From the NCBI RefSeq assembly GCF_023698535.1, contig NZ_JALJCL010000002.1, positions 1 to 64,000 of the forward strand: 64,000 nt of DNA, read 5' to 3'. The DNA comes from Halorientalis regularis. Its GTDB lineage: Archaea; Halobacteriota; Halobacteria; Halobacteriales; Haloarculaceae. The notes beneath the pieces were generated by a model. The model saw only the letters and a program-made list of their open reading frames with translations, was not told the origin of the DNA and ran no database searches. Below are positions 43,057-51,727 of this stretch, piece after piece. Positions within the stretch are counted from its first letter, which is position 1. Each line of letters begins with the position of its first letter. Position numbers and translations under genes: made by a program.

Positions 43057-43709
43057 GCCTCTCGACCGGATCGGGCTTCACCGCCGACTCGCTGGGCCTC
43101 GACCCCATCGACGACGGGACGAGCGTCCTCCTCACCGGCGAGGACAGCGACGCGCTCGAAGCCGTCTTCTACCGACTGACCGCACCGCGTGACGACGAGA
43201 AGGCGGTCCTGCTGGCGACGGACGCCGACGGGCGCTCGGTCAAGCAGTCGCTCGGTCGCGCCGAACGCGGTGCCGACGACCGGGCGGCCGTCCTCACCTG
43301 TGCGGGACCGGCCCAGGGCGACGACGTGCGGACGGTCGAGGACGTGAGCGACCTGACCGGCCTCGGGATGCAGTTTTCCACCCTGCTCGCCGAGGCGACC
43401 GGCGAGGTCGACGACTTCCGGGCGGGCATCCTGCTGTGTTCGACGATCATGAGCGAAGTCGAGGACACCCGGTCGGTCTACCGGTTCCTCAACTCGAACT
43501 TCCTCTCGGAGTTGCGCCGAAGCAAGGCCCTCGGGGTCTGTGCCGTCGACACGAGCGCCGACATCGGCAGCGACGTGACGAGTACGATCACCGGCATGAA
43601 GACCTCGTTCAGCGCCCACGTCGAGGTCGAGAGTGCGGGCCGGAACCGGGCCACACTCGACGTGTCGGGCCTCCCTGGCAACGACGGCACCGTCGACGTA
43701 TCCTGGTGA
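43053..43709 (+). CDS. KaiC/RecA-fold-like protein without Walker A (DUF7504-like)
   Basis: 218 residues from MSLSTGSGFTADSLGLDPID. The order VLLTGEDSDALEAVFYRLTA, AVLLATDADGRSVKQSL and RAGILLCSTIMSEVEDTRSV resembles a KaiC/RecA-like core in which the P-loop is degenerate (LLTGEDSDA rather than GxxxxGKT). The ATG overlaps the receiver-GAF stop (ATGA), so the two proteins probably act together in signalling. The DUF7504 name is from memory. Confidence 0.75.
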   Translation: MSLSTGSGFTADSLGLDPIDDGTSVLLTGEDSDALEAVFYRLTAPRDDEKAVLLATDADGRSVKQSLGRAERGADDRAAVLTCAGPAQGDDVRTVEDVSDLTGLGMQFSTLLAEATGEVDDFRAGILLCSTIMSEVEDTRSVYRFLNSNFLSELRRSKALGVCAVDTSADIGSDVTSTITGMKTSFSAHVEVESAGRNRATLDVSGLPGNDGTVDVSW

Positions 43710-43784
43710 CGAGACAACGCAGTGTCCCGCCCGTATTGCCCCAGCCGCCACGTTTAGGCGACTGAGACCCTGCTATCCTCGCGT

Positions 43785-44543
43785 ATGTCGACGACCCCCC
43801 ACGACCTCGACGACGACGTCGCACTCGTAACTGGCGCGTCCTCCGGTATCGGCCGCGCCACGGCAAAGACACTGGCCGACGCGGGCGCGGCGGTCGCGGT
43901 CACCGCCCGCCGGACCGACCGTATCGAGGCCCTCGCCGAGGAAATCGAGAGCGAGGGCGGTGAGGCCCTGGCGATCACGGCCGACGTGACCGAGACCGAC
44001 GACGTCGAGCGGATGATCGAGCGGACGCGCGAGGAACTCGGCGGCCTCGACATCCTGGTCAACAACGCGGGCGTGATGCTGCTCGCGCCGGTGATCCGGG
44101 CCGACCTCGACGACCTCCAGCAGATGCTCGACGTGAACCTGATGGGCCTGATGGCCGCGACCCGGAAGGCACTCCCGGGGATGCTCGAACAGGACAGCGG
44201 CCACATCGTCAACATCTCCTCGGTCGCGGGCCGGCGGGCCAACGAGGCCTCCGGCGGGTACTCCGCGACGAAGTTCGGCGTCAACGCCTTCTCCGAGTCA
44301 CTTCGGAAGGAGACCGCGGACAGCGGCGTCCGCGTGACCGTGATCGAACCCGGCGCGGTCGACACGGAACTGGGCCAGCACATCCCCGACGAACAGGTCA
44401 TGGAGCGCATGGCCGAGATGGTCCAGGACATGACCGTCCTCCAGCCCGAAGACATCGCGGCCGCGATCCGGTACGCCGTCACCCAGCCCCCGCGGGTGAG
44501 CGTCAACGAACTGCTGGTCCGCCCGACCGACCAGCAGTCCTGA
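43785..44543 (+). CDS. Short-chain dehydrogenase/reductase
   Basis: 252 residues. NADP(H) loop LVTGASSGIGRATAKTLADA, NNAGVMLLAPV, catalytic Ser in IVNISSVAGRRANEASGG and YSATKF (Tyr-x3-Lys). An Arg-Arg pair after beta-2 (TARRTD) favours NADP(H). Substrate unknown. It resembles the second SDR at 51728 but differs in its C-terminus. Confidence 0.9.
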   Translation: MSTTPHDLDDDVALVTGASSGIGRATAKTLADAGAAVAVTARRTDRIEALAEEIESEGGEALAITADVTETDDVERMIERTREELGGLDILVNNAGVMLLAPVIRADLDDLQQMLDVNLMGLMAATRKALPGMLEQDSGHIVNISSVAGRRANEASGGYSATKFGVNAFSESLRKETADSGVRVTVIEPGAVDTELGQHIPDEQVMERMAEMVQDMTVLQPEDIAAAIRYAVTQPPRVSVNELLVRPTDQQS

Positions 44544-44587
44544 GCGGCCCGCACGCCTAACTGACTGGCAGTCTATATTTTCGGTTG

Positions 44588-44770
44588 ATGGTTTCCGATC
44601 AATATCAAGAGCTCCGCCAGCTGATCCGCGGGCGGGCGGGCGACGCCTTCCGTGGGGCCGTGAAGTACGACCAGCACGACTGGACGATGCTGTACGTCCG
44701 CGACGACGTGGTAACGACGTGCTGGCCCGGCGGTAGGCCCCGGATCGCCCCCGCCGGCCGAAAGCATTAG
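44588..44770 (+). pseudogene. Possible truncated DUF7522-like gene
   Basis: About 60 codons: MVSDQYQELRQLIRGRAGDA, then FRGAVKYDQHDWTMLYVRDD resembles the N-terminus of a haloarchaeal family I recall as DUF7522 (Leu-x..GD-x-R-x-V-x-Y-D..LYxRDDV). The ~80 expected C-terminal residues are missing, and the frame runs into a Pro/Gly/Arg tail and stops. Either a decaying remnant or a short free-standing protein. A TATA-like tatatttt lies too close (about 10 bp) to the ATG for normal leaderless spacing. Confidence 0.4.
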
Positions 44771-44793
44771 TCGCCCGCCCGACTGTCCCGGAC

Positions 44794-45723
44794 ATGGACC
44801 TCGCCGCTCACGACATCGACGCCGACGGCACGCGCCTCCGACTGTGGGAGCGCTCGGCCGCCGATCCCGACCGGGCCGTCCTGTTCGTCCACGGCGCGAC
44901 CTACGCGAGCCGCGCCATCTTCGCGCCGCGTGACGCCCCCGAGTTCTCGTGGCTCCGGGCGGTCGCGGCGGACGGCGACGCCGCCTTCGCGCTCGACGTG
45001 CGCGGGTACGGCGACAGCGAACGCCCGCCCGCACTCGACGGCGATCCCGACGACGCCGCGCCCGTCGTCCGGGCCGAGACCGCCGCCGACGACGTCCGGG
45101 CGGCGCTGTCCGCGGTCCGGGACCGGGTCGACTGCCCGGTCCACCTCGTGGGCACCTCCTGGGGCACGATGATCCTCGGCCGCGTGCTGGCCGCGGGGCC
45201 GGGCATCGCGTCCGCGACGCTGCACGCGCCGGTCTACCGACCGTCGACGGAGCTGGTCGAGGGCTTCGACCTCGGGGACCCGCCCCGGGCCTACCGGACC
45301 CTCTCCCGCGCGGAAGTCAGACACCGGTGGGACCGCCAGCTCGGTGACGACCCCGCGTCCGCTCGCGGCGGGAGCGGCGACGACGACCCCGTGTTCGACG
45401 CCTTCTGGCGGACGCTCGTCGAGTCCGGACAGGGGCGGGAGGGCGAGGCGATCGCCGCGCCCAACGGCTGTCTTGTGGACCTGCGCGACGCGGCCGACGG
45501 CGACCCCGGCTACGACCCGGCGGCCGTCGACGCCCCGACGCTGGTGCTCCGTGGCTCGCGGGACCCGACCTCGACGCGGGCCGACGCTTCGGGACTCTTC
45601 GACGACCTGACCGTGCCCGACCGCGAGTACGTCGAGATCGCCGGCGGCACGCACTTCGTCCACCTCGAAGCGCGCCGTCACGCGCTCTACGACGCCGTCG
45701 CCTCGTTCCAGACGCGCCACTGA
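44794..45723 (+). CDS. Alpha/beta hydrolase
   Basis: 309 residues. Oxyanion HGATYASRAIF, nucleophile elbow VGTSWGTMILG, Asp candidate in LVLRGSRDPTSTRAD and terminal His in IAGGTHFVHLEARR. A lid-like insertion lies at about 150-220. Serine hydrolase of unknown substrate. The C-terminus (HALYDAVASFQTRH) completes the fold. The next gene converges 1 bp later. Confidence 0.88.
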   Translation: MDLAAHDIDADGTRLRLWERSAADPDRAVLFVHGATYASRAIFAPRDAPEFSWLRAVAADGDAAFALDVRGYGDSERPPALDGDPDDAAPVVRAETAADDVRAALSAVRDRVDCPVHLVGTSWGTMILGRVLAAGPGIASATLHAPVYRPSTELVEGFDLGDPPRAYRTLSRAEVRHRWDRQLGDDPASARGGSGDDDPVFDAFWRTLVESGQGREGEAIAAPNGCLVDLRDAADGDPGYDPAAVDAPTLVLRGSRDPTSTRADASGLFDDLTVPDREYVEIAGGTHFVHLEARRHALYDAVASFQTRH

Positions 45724-45724
45724 C

Positions 45725-46234
45725 TCAGTCCCGGATCGCCGCCAGCGTCGCCGTCACGTCCGCCCAGTGGCTCCCCTTCCAGTAACACTGTCCGCAGTCG
45801 CGACACCGCCAGACGTCGGTCGCGGCCGGGTCGGGCGCGTACCCCGGCGTCGACTCGTCGCCGTCGACGGCGGTGACGACGCCGTTACACTGGCTACACC
45901 GCACGGGCCGGTCCGGCAGTTCGAGCCGGAAGCCGGCCGCGCGGAGTTCCCGCAACTGCTCGGTCGGCTCCCGGGCCGTCAGCAGGACGGAGTCGTCGGT
46001 CCGGGCGGCCAGCCCGCGGTCCCTGGTCAGCAGGGTCCGGCCCTCCGCCCGGGACAGCGCCAGGATGCGGTCGTCGGCCTCCAGGTCACGGTCCAGCGCG
46101 TAGACCGCGTCGTACCCGCACATCCGCAGGAACGTGGCGAGTTTGCCCAGCATCACGTCCAGCACGAGGCGGTCGCGGGCGCGCGTCGGGTCGTCCTCGG
46201 TTCTGTCTTCCGTGCCGGGCAGTCGGTCCGTCAC
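45725..46234 (-). CDS. Mut7-C RNase domain (PIN-like) protein with zinc ribbon
   Basis: 169 residues. PIN-like Mut7-C core: VLDVMLGKLATFLRMCGYDA, LEADDRILALSRAEGRTLLT and TRDRGLAARTDD. A C-terminal zinc ribbon uses RCSQCNG and WRCRDCGQCYWKGSHW. Predicted metal-dependent RNase. The ATG overlaps the PolX stop by 4 bp, so it is co-translated with that repair polymerase. Confidence 0.88.
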   Translation of the reverse strand: MTDRLPGTEDRTEDDPTRARDRLVLDVMLGKLATFLRMCGYDAVYALDRDLEADDRILALSRAEGRTLLTRDRGLAARTDDSVLLTAREPTEQLRELRAAGFRLELPDRPVRCSQCNGVVTAVDGDESTPGYAPDPAATDVWRCRDCGQCYWKGSHWADVTATLAAIRD

Positions 46235-47973
46235 AGTCCCAGGAACTCGCGGACGCCGTCAGTGTCGCGGGCGTTCAGCACGTCGTCGGCTTCGGTCCAG
46301 CCCCGGCGGGCGGTGTGGACGCCGTAGCGGACGTATTCGAGCGTCCCGGGCTGGTGGGCGTCGGTGTCGATGGCGATGGTCGCACCAGCCTCGACGGCGG
46401 GCTTGACGAGGCTCCCGTCGATGTCCAGCCGCCGTGGGTCGCTGTTGACCTCCAGCGCGACCGCTTCGGTGGCCGCGGCCTCGGCGAGGCGGTCGATGTC
46501 CACGTCCAGCCCGTCGCGCTGGTTGCGGAGTCGGCCGGTCGGGTGCCCGAGGACGTCGACCTCTGGGTGTTCGACGGCGGACACGAGCCGGTCGGTACCG
46601 TCGCCGTCGAGACTGACGTGTGGCGAGGCCACGACCACGTCGAGGGTTTCGAGTACGTCGTCGGCGACCGAAATAGAGCCGTCGGCCCCGACGTTGGCCT
46701 CGACGCCGGCGAACAGGTCGATGTCCACTTCGTCGTCGACGGCCCGAATCTCGCCGATCTGCTCGCGCAGGTCCGCGTCGGAGAGGCCGACGCCGCCGAC
46801 CATCCCCGGACCCGTTGCGTGGTCGGTGATCGCCAGGTAGTCGTGGCCGAACGCCGCCGCGCCCTCGGCCATCTCCCGGATCGTGTTCCCGCCATCTGAC
46901 CACTCGGTGTGGGTGTGGAGGTCGCCACGCACGTCGCCCGTTTCGAGGAGCTCCGGGAGAGCACCGTCGGCGGCGGCCGCGACCTCGCCGCGATCCTCTC
47001 GGAGTTCCGGCGGAATCCACGGCAGGTCGAGTGCCTCGTACATCTCCGCCTCGGTCGCGCCGCCGACGCGCTCGCCGACCCGCTGGCCGGCGTCGGGATC
47101 GTCTACCTCGGACACGTCGAAGATGCCGTACTCGTTCATCTTCAGATCGCGGTCGATGGCGCGGTTGCGGAGCCTGACGTTGTGATCCTTGCTCCCGGTG
47201 AAGTACTGGAGTGCGGCCCCGAACTCGTTCTCGGCGACCACCCTGAGATCGACCCGGAAGTCGTCGACGCGGAGGCTGGCCTTGCTCTCGCCGGCCTCGA
47301 TCACCGTGTCGGCGGCGTCCCAGTTCGCGAACGCCGCGACCACGGCGTCGGCGTCGTCGCTCCCGACCAGCACGTCCACGTCGCCGATGGTCGGCCGCCA
47401 GCGGCGGATCGAACCTGCCAGTTCGACCTCGGCGGCCGCGTCGACACCGGCCAGGAACTCCCGCACGCGGTCGCCGTAGGGCCGGGCCTCGCCGAGGAGT
47501 TCCCGCTCGTGGGCCTCGCGGGCGAACGCGATACCCTCGCGGATGTTCGCCTCGGTCGTCTCGCCGAACCCCTCGACGTCCTGGATCTCGCCGCTCTCCG
47601 CGGCCTCCTCCAGTTCGTCGAGGGTGGTGATCCCGAGGGCGTCGTAGAGTGTGCCCACGCTCTTGGGGCCGACGCCCTCGACGCTGGTGAGCGCGGCCAT
47701 GTCGACGGGGAGGTCGTTACGGAGTTCGTCGAGTTCCTCGATGCCACCGGTCTCGAAGTACTCGACGACCTTCGAGGCGATGGCGTCGCCGACCCCGTCG
47801 ATCTCTTTGACACCGTCCTCGCCCTCCACGGCGAGGTGTTCGACGGCGGCGGGGTGGCCGCGGATGTTCTCGGCCGCGCGGCGGTACGCGCGGGGCTTGT
47901 ACTCCACGTCTTTGGCCTCCAGCAGGTCGGCGAACTCCTCCAGGAGACTCGCGACCTCCGCGTTGCGGCTCAT
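46231..47973 (-). CDS. polX: DNA polymerase/3'-5' exonuclease PolX (family X with PHP domain)
   Basis: 580 residues. Helix-hairpin-helix region first (EIDGVGDAIASKVVEY, TSVEGVGPKSVGTLYDALG). The polymerase core GSIRRWRPTIGDVDVLVGSD carries the DxD metal site, with a third Asp in RVDDFRVDLRVV. The C-terminal PHP phosphoesterase domain has DLHTHTEWSDGGNT, LAITDHATGPG, VASPHVSLDGDG, DVLGHPTGRL and IAIDTDAHQPG. Base-excision-repair gap filling and 3' cleaning. Operon with the Mut7-C gene. Confidence 0.94.
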   Translation of the reverse strand: MSRNAEVASLLEEFADLLEAKDVEYKPRAYRRAAENIRGHPAAVEHLAVEGEDGVKEIDGVGDAIASKVVEYFETGGIEELDELRNDLPVDMAALTSVEGVGPKSVGTLYDALGITTLDELEEAAESGEIQDVEGFGETTEANIREGIAFAREAHERELLGEARPYGDRVREFLAGVDAAAEVELAGSIRRWRPTIGDVDVLVGSDDADAVVAAFANWDAADTVIEAGESKASLRVDDFRVDLRVVAENEFGAALQYFTGSKDHNVRLRNRAIDRDLKMNEYGIFDVSEVDDPDAGQRVGERVGGATEAEMYEALDLPWIPPELREDRGEVAAAADGALPELLETGDVRGDLHTHTEWSDGGNTIREMAEGAAAFGHDYLAITDHATGPGMVGGVGLSDADLREQIGEIRAVDDEVDIDLFAGVEANVGADGSISVADDVLETLDVVVASPHVSLDGDGTDRLVSAVEHPEVDVLGHPTGRLRNQRDGLDVDIDRLAEAAATEAVALEVNSDPRRLDIDGSLVKPAVEAGATIAIDTDAHQPGTLEYVRYGVHTARRGWTEADDVLNARDTDGVREFLGL

Positions 47974-48025
47974 TGGCCGATGATTGGGCGGCCCGGGGTA
48001 TGAATGTCCGGACGCGACGGGGTTC

Positions 48026-48436
48026 TCAGAGCCCCTTCTCGATCACGTACCCCCACTCGTCGTAGTCCAGGGTCCTGTAGAACTCGTGGACACCCTCTTT
48101 GTCCAGCGGGCTGGCGAGCGAGATAGACACACAACCCTGTTTCTCCGCCCACTCCTCGACGAACTCGACCATCGACCGGCCGTGTCCCGCTCCCCGATGG
48201 GGTTCGTCGACGACGAGACCGTAGAGCCACGCGCGCCGTTCGTGGTGGAGGTGTCGCCGTTCGAGGACGCCCGCGACCGCAATCAGGTCGTCGCCGAGGA
48301 AGCCACCGAACAACCGGTACTCGTCCTCGCCGGTCCAGGCCAGCACGTCCTCGGGCGACTCGTCACGCCAGAGGTGACGAAGTATCGGAACCGCCGCCTC
48401 GCGCTCGGATTCGGCCGTCAGTTCTCGAACGTCCAT
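48026..48436 (-). CDS. GNAT family N-acetyltransferase
   Basis: 136 residues. Acetyl-CoA-binding motif A: AWLYGLVVDEPHRGAGHGRS (V-x-x-x-x-R-G-x-G-x-G/A), followed by FVEEWAEKQGCVSISLASPL and FYRTLDYDEWGYVIEKGL. Acceptor unknown. Upstream of PolX on the same strand, 53 bp apart. Confidence 0.88.
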   Translation of the reverse strand: MDVRELTAESEREAAVPILRHLWRDESPEDVLAWTGEDEYRLFGGFLGDDLIAVAGVLERRHLHHERRAWLYGLVVDEPHRGAGHGRSMVEFVEEWAEKQGCVSISLASPLDKEGVHEFYRTLDYDEWGYVIEKGL

Positions 48437-48484
48437 ACCGGCACGCAGAGACGGTGGCCGAGTAACTGTTTTCGAGAACCAGCA

Positions 48485-48934
48485 TCAACGCCCACGGCCG
48501 GTGCCGATGCCGCTGCTGTCGTCCTCGTGGCCCAGCGCCTTCTTGAGGAACTTCGTCCAGCGCTTCTTGTCCTGGGCCGCCTGCAGTTCGGCCTCCTGTT
48601 CGAGGTCGGTCGGCCCGAGATTCTCCAGCGCGTTCAGCGCGCGGTCGATGCCGATGATCGCCCGGGCGATCGCCTCGCCTTCCTCGAAGGTGATGTCGTC
48701 CTCCTCGATGCGCTGTTTGCGCTGGATGCGCTCCCGACGGAGGTTCTTCTTGGCCTGCTCGACCCGCTCGCGTTCGCCCTTCGGAACCGTGTCACGGCGC
48801 TTGATCTCGAAGACGAAGGTGCTGAGGTCGATTGACTCGCCCTGCACCTCGATCTCGTCCGGGATGTCCGCGCCCACCGTCGCGCCCTCGCGCTCGATCC
48901 GTTCGAGGAGTTGTTTGCGCTGGAACTCCTGCAC
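48485..48934 (-). CDS. Conserved-looking haloarchaeal helical protein (DUF5788-like)
   Basis: 149 residues from GTG (MQEFQRKQLLERIEREGATV). A TATA-like cgttttgtc ~28 bp upstream supports the GTG over a longer ATG frame. The middle has an acidic beta element (IEVQGESIDLSTFVFEIKRR). The rest is long charged helix (VEQAKKNLRRERIQRKQRIE, ALNALENLGPTDLEQEAELQ). Coiled-coil-like; the DUF5788 name is from memory. Divergent from the rhomboid gene across 119 bp. Confidence 0.78.
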   Translation of the reverse strand: MQEFQRKQLLERIEREGATVGADIPDEIEVQGESIDLSTFVFEIKRRDTVPKGERERVEQAKKNLRRERIQRKQRIEEDDITFEEGEAIARAIIGIDRALNALENLGPTDLEQEAELQAAQDKKRWTKFLKKALGHEDDSSGIGTGRGR

Positions 48935-49053
48935 GGTCGCGTCTGGGGCCGCGACCGACAAAACGTTCTCGGACGCTCCGGGCCGGAGCGGCCGTGCACG
49001 GCCGTCGGGGCGGTGGGGAAGACCTTTCCGGGGGCGTGCCCTACCCCGGCACA

Positions 49054-49992
49054 ATGGCGAAGTGCGACGCGTGTGGGAAAGAGGAAAACATGCCGTATCA
49101 GTGTCGCCACTGCGGGGGGACCTACTGCGGTGACCATCGCCTCCCCGAAAATCACAGTTGTCCGGGGCTGGAAAACTGGAACGACCCGGACGGCGTCTTC
49201 GATAGCGGTTTCGACGACACCGTCGACGGCAGCAGCGGCGGTGGCGGGTGGGGAAGTTCCAAAAACGAGAGCAAAGGCATCGCGTCCCGGCTCGGGATCA
49301 ACACCGGCCCCGGCGGCCTCATGGGCTATTTCAGGGGGAACGTGACCTACCTGTTCCTCGGGATCATCTGGGCCGTCTTCCTCATCGAACACGTCGTCCT
49401 CTTCACGCTCGGCAGAGAGGCCTTCAGGGCCCTGTTCGTCATCTCACCGGCGAACCCGGAGTACGTCTGGACCTGGGTCACCTCGATCTTCTCCCACGCG
49501 CCGTTGAACCTCTTCCACATCGGCGGGAACAGCATCGTGATCTTCTTTTTCGGCCGGATCGTCGAGCGGTACGTCGGGTCCCGTGATTTCGCGCTACTGT
49601 TCATCGGGAGCGGCGTCCTGGCCGGACTGGGCCAGATCGCCATCCAAGCCTACCAGGGCAATCCGGCGGGTGCGCTCGGCGCCAGCGGCGCGGCGCTCGC
49701 GATCATGGGTGTGCTGACCGTGCTGAACCCGAACCTCAAGGTGTATCTCTACTTCCTGTTGCCCGTTCCCATCTGGGTGATCACCATCGGCTACGCCGGG
49801 CTGAGCGCGCTCGGGATCGTCGGCGGAGTCGGCGGCGGCATCGCCCACGTCGCCCACGCCGTCGGCCTCGTGATCGGGCTGCTCTACGGCCAGCGGGTCA
49901 AAGACAAGCTCAGCGCCCCCGGGCAACTCCAGCTCGGTGGCGGCGGAATGGGTCGCGGCCCCGGCGGTCCCGGCGGTCGCGGTCCCTTCTGA
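49054..49992 (+). CDS. Rhomboid intramembrane serine protease with AN1-type zinc finger
   Basis: 312 residues from MAKCDACGKEENMPYQCRHC. The N-terminal AN1-like finger has C-x2-C, C-x2-C, YCGDH and ENHSC. A Gly/Ser linker leads to six membrane helices (about 95-275). Catalytic Ser lies in LGASGAALAIMG and the His in GGIAHVAHAVGLVIG. A Gly/Pro tail ends it. The zinc finger may bind ubiquitin-like or other substrates (inference). Followed 3 bp later by endonuclease V. Confidence 0.92.
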   Translation: MAKCDACGKEENMPYQCRHCGGTYCGDHRLPENHSCPGLENWNDPDGVFDSGFDDTVDGSSGGGGWGSSKNESKGIASRLGINTGPGGLMGYFRGNVTYLFLGIIWAVFLIEHVVLFTLGREAFRALFVISPANPEYVWTWVTSIFSHAPLNLFHIGGNSIVIFFFGRIVERYVGSRDFALLFIGSGVLAGLGQIAIQAYQGNPAGALGASGAALAIMGVLTVLNPNLKVYLYFLLPVPIWVITIGYAGLSALGIVGGVGGGIAHVAHAVGLVIGLLYGQRVKDKLSAPGQLQLGGGGMGRGPGGPGGRGPF

Positions 49993-49995
49993 ACG

Positions 49996-50802
49996 ATGGA
50001 CCCCGTCCATCCCGACTTCGTTCCGGACGCCAGTCTCGACCGCGAGGAGATGGAAGCGCTCCAGCGCGAGATCGCCGCGCAGGCGATTTTCGAGGACGAC
50101 TTCGACTTCGATCCTGGCCGGGTCCGTGCCGACCGCGAGACCGGCCAGCAGGCACTCGACGCGACGAGTGACGGGACCACCGACGGCGACGCTCCCGTCG
50201 TCGTCGGCGTCGACCAGGCCTTCCTCGACGACGACCGCGCCGTGTCGGCACTGGTCGCGTTGCAGGACGGCGTGGTGATCGAACGGACCCACGCCGTCGC
50301 GCAGACGGAGATCCCGTACATCCCCGGCCTGCTCTCCTTCCGGGAGGGCGGCGCGATCCTCGCTGGCTTTCGAGAACTCACGGTCGAGCCCGACCTCGCA
50401 TTCTTCGACGGGAGCGGTCGCATCCACTTCCGGGAGGCGGGGCTGGCGACACACGTCGGCGTGACCCTCGATCTCCCGAGCATCGGCGTCGCGAAGAACC
50501 TGCTCTGTGGCCGCCCCGTCGCGTCGACGGACGGACTGGCCGAGGGCGAACGGGTCGACATCGAAGCCGACGGGGACGTGACCGCGCCCGACGGGACGGT
50601 CGTCGGCTACGCCGTCCAGTCCCGGCAGTACGACTCGCCGAACCGCTACGTCAACCCCCTGATCGTCAGCCCCGGTCACCGCGTCGGGGCCGCGACGGCC
50701 GCGGATCTGGTACTTTCCTGTTCGGCGGGCTACAAACTTCCCGAGCCGACGCGGCTGGCCGACAAGTACGCCGACGATTTGAAGTCCGAACTCGGGGACT
50801 GA
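49996..50802 (+). CDS. nfi: Endonuclease V (deoxyinosine 3' endonuclease)
   Basis: 268 residues. Motifs: VVVGVDQAFLDDDRAVSALV (catalytic Asp), IPYIPGLLSFREG (wedge and metal Glu), DLAFFDGSGRIHFREAGLA (Asp) and SIGVAKNLLCGRP (Lys). It nicks DNA one base 3' to inosine for repair of deaminated adenine. In line with the rhomboid gene, likely co-transcribed. Confidence 0.93.
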   Translation: MDPVHPDFVPDASLDREEMEALQREIAAQAIFEDDFDFDPGRVRADRETGQQALDATSDGTTDGDAPVVVGVDQAFLDDDRAVSALVALQDGVVIERTHAVAQTEIPYIPGLLSFREGGAILAGFRELTVEPDLAFFDGSGRIHFREAGLATHVGVTLDLPSIGVAKNLLCGRPVASTDGLAEGERVDIEADGDVTAPDGTVVGYAVQSRQYDSPNRYVNPLIVSPGHRVGAATAADLVLSCSAGYKLPEPTRLADKYADDLKSELGD

Positions 50803-50827
50803 GGGCGAACCGAGGGCGCGACGTGGC

Positions 50828-51613
50828 TCACCGCTCCCGTTCGTGGACGTGCGGTTCGGGCATCAGGTCCTCGAAGGGCTGGTCGTCGAGCCAGTCACAG
50901 AGCTTGACGAGCTGGTCGCTCGCGGCCTCGAACAGTTCCGTTCCCTTCTCGGGCGTGGCGTCGGTCTGGTCGCCCAGCACGCCGTTGTCGGTGTTGTCCG
51001 CGGCGTCGTAGAAGGTGCGTGCGCCGTGGATGCGGTAGTCGCCGTCCTCCATGTCGACGAGGCCGCCGTCGCGGGCGTCTTCGAGACGGTCATCGTGGAC
51101 CAGGTCCCGGGCGATGTGCATGATCATCGCCGTCTCCTTGGGCCCGCCGTGGGGGCCGTTTTGCGTAAAGAGGTCGTCGACGAGGTCGGGAATGGATTCG
51201 TCCCACATCCACTCGATGGCGTAGGCGGTCTCGGTCTCGTGGAGGCGGCGACCGACCTCCTGGAGGTGTTCGACGTTGCCGCCGTGGGCGTTGACGTAGA
51301 CGATGCGGTCGATGCCGTGGTAGGTGAGGTTCCGGGAGAAGCTCTCGACGTAGTCCCGGAAGACTGGAGCGTCGACCCACATCGTGCCGTGGAACTGGCG
51401 GTGGTGGGGCGAGACACCGACGTTGATCGTCGGGGTACAGAGGTAGCCGGTTCGCTCTGCGGCCTCGTGGGCCAGCGCCTCGGCGATCATGTGGTCGGTC
51501 CCTTCGGGGAGGTGCGGGCCATGCTGTTCGGTCGAGCCCAGCGGGACGATGGCCAGCGACTCCTCGTCGAAGTACGCGCCCAGGTCGGGCCACGTCTCGT
51601 CTGCGAGGTACAT
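50828..51613 (-). CDS. Creatininase-family amidohydrolase
   Basis: 261 residues from MYLADETWPDLGAYFDEESL. Metal-binding pattern PLGSTEQHGPHLPEGTDHMI (Glu, His, Asp), VNAHGGNVEHL and a later Glu in GPKETAMI. The archaeal family includes ArfB-type formamide hydrolases of F420/riboflavin synthesis as well as true creatininases; sequence alone does not choose. Convergent with endonuclease V and divergent from an SDR gene. Confidence 0.88.
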   Translation of the reverse strand: MYLADETWPDLGAYFDEESLAIVPLGSTEQHGPHLPEGTDHMIAEALAHEAAERTGYLCTPTINVGVSPHHRQFHGTMWVDAPVFRDYVESFSRNLTYHGIDRIVYVNAHGGNVEHLQEVGRRLHETETAYAIEWMWDESIPDLVDDLFTQNGPHGGPKETAMIMHIARDLVHDDRLEDARDGGLVDMEDGDYRIHGARTFYDAADNTDNGVLGDQTDATPEKGTELFEAASDQLVKLCDWLDDQPFEDLMPEPHVHERER

Positions 51614-51727
51614 TCTGTCGGTTGCAGGTGCGCCGACCCCAATAGCCTGCCCATTCCCGCGTCGGCGGGAGAGAGCGGCCGGGCGAAATACTTGCAATTT
51701 AACAGCGACCCGGGCGAGGCGACCGGT

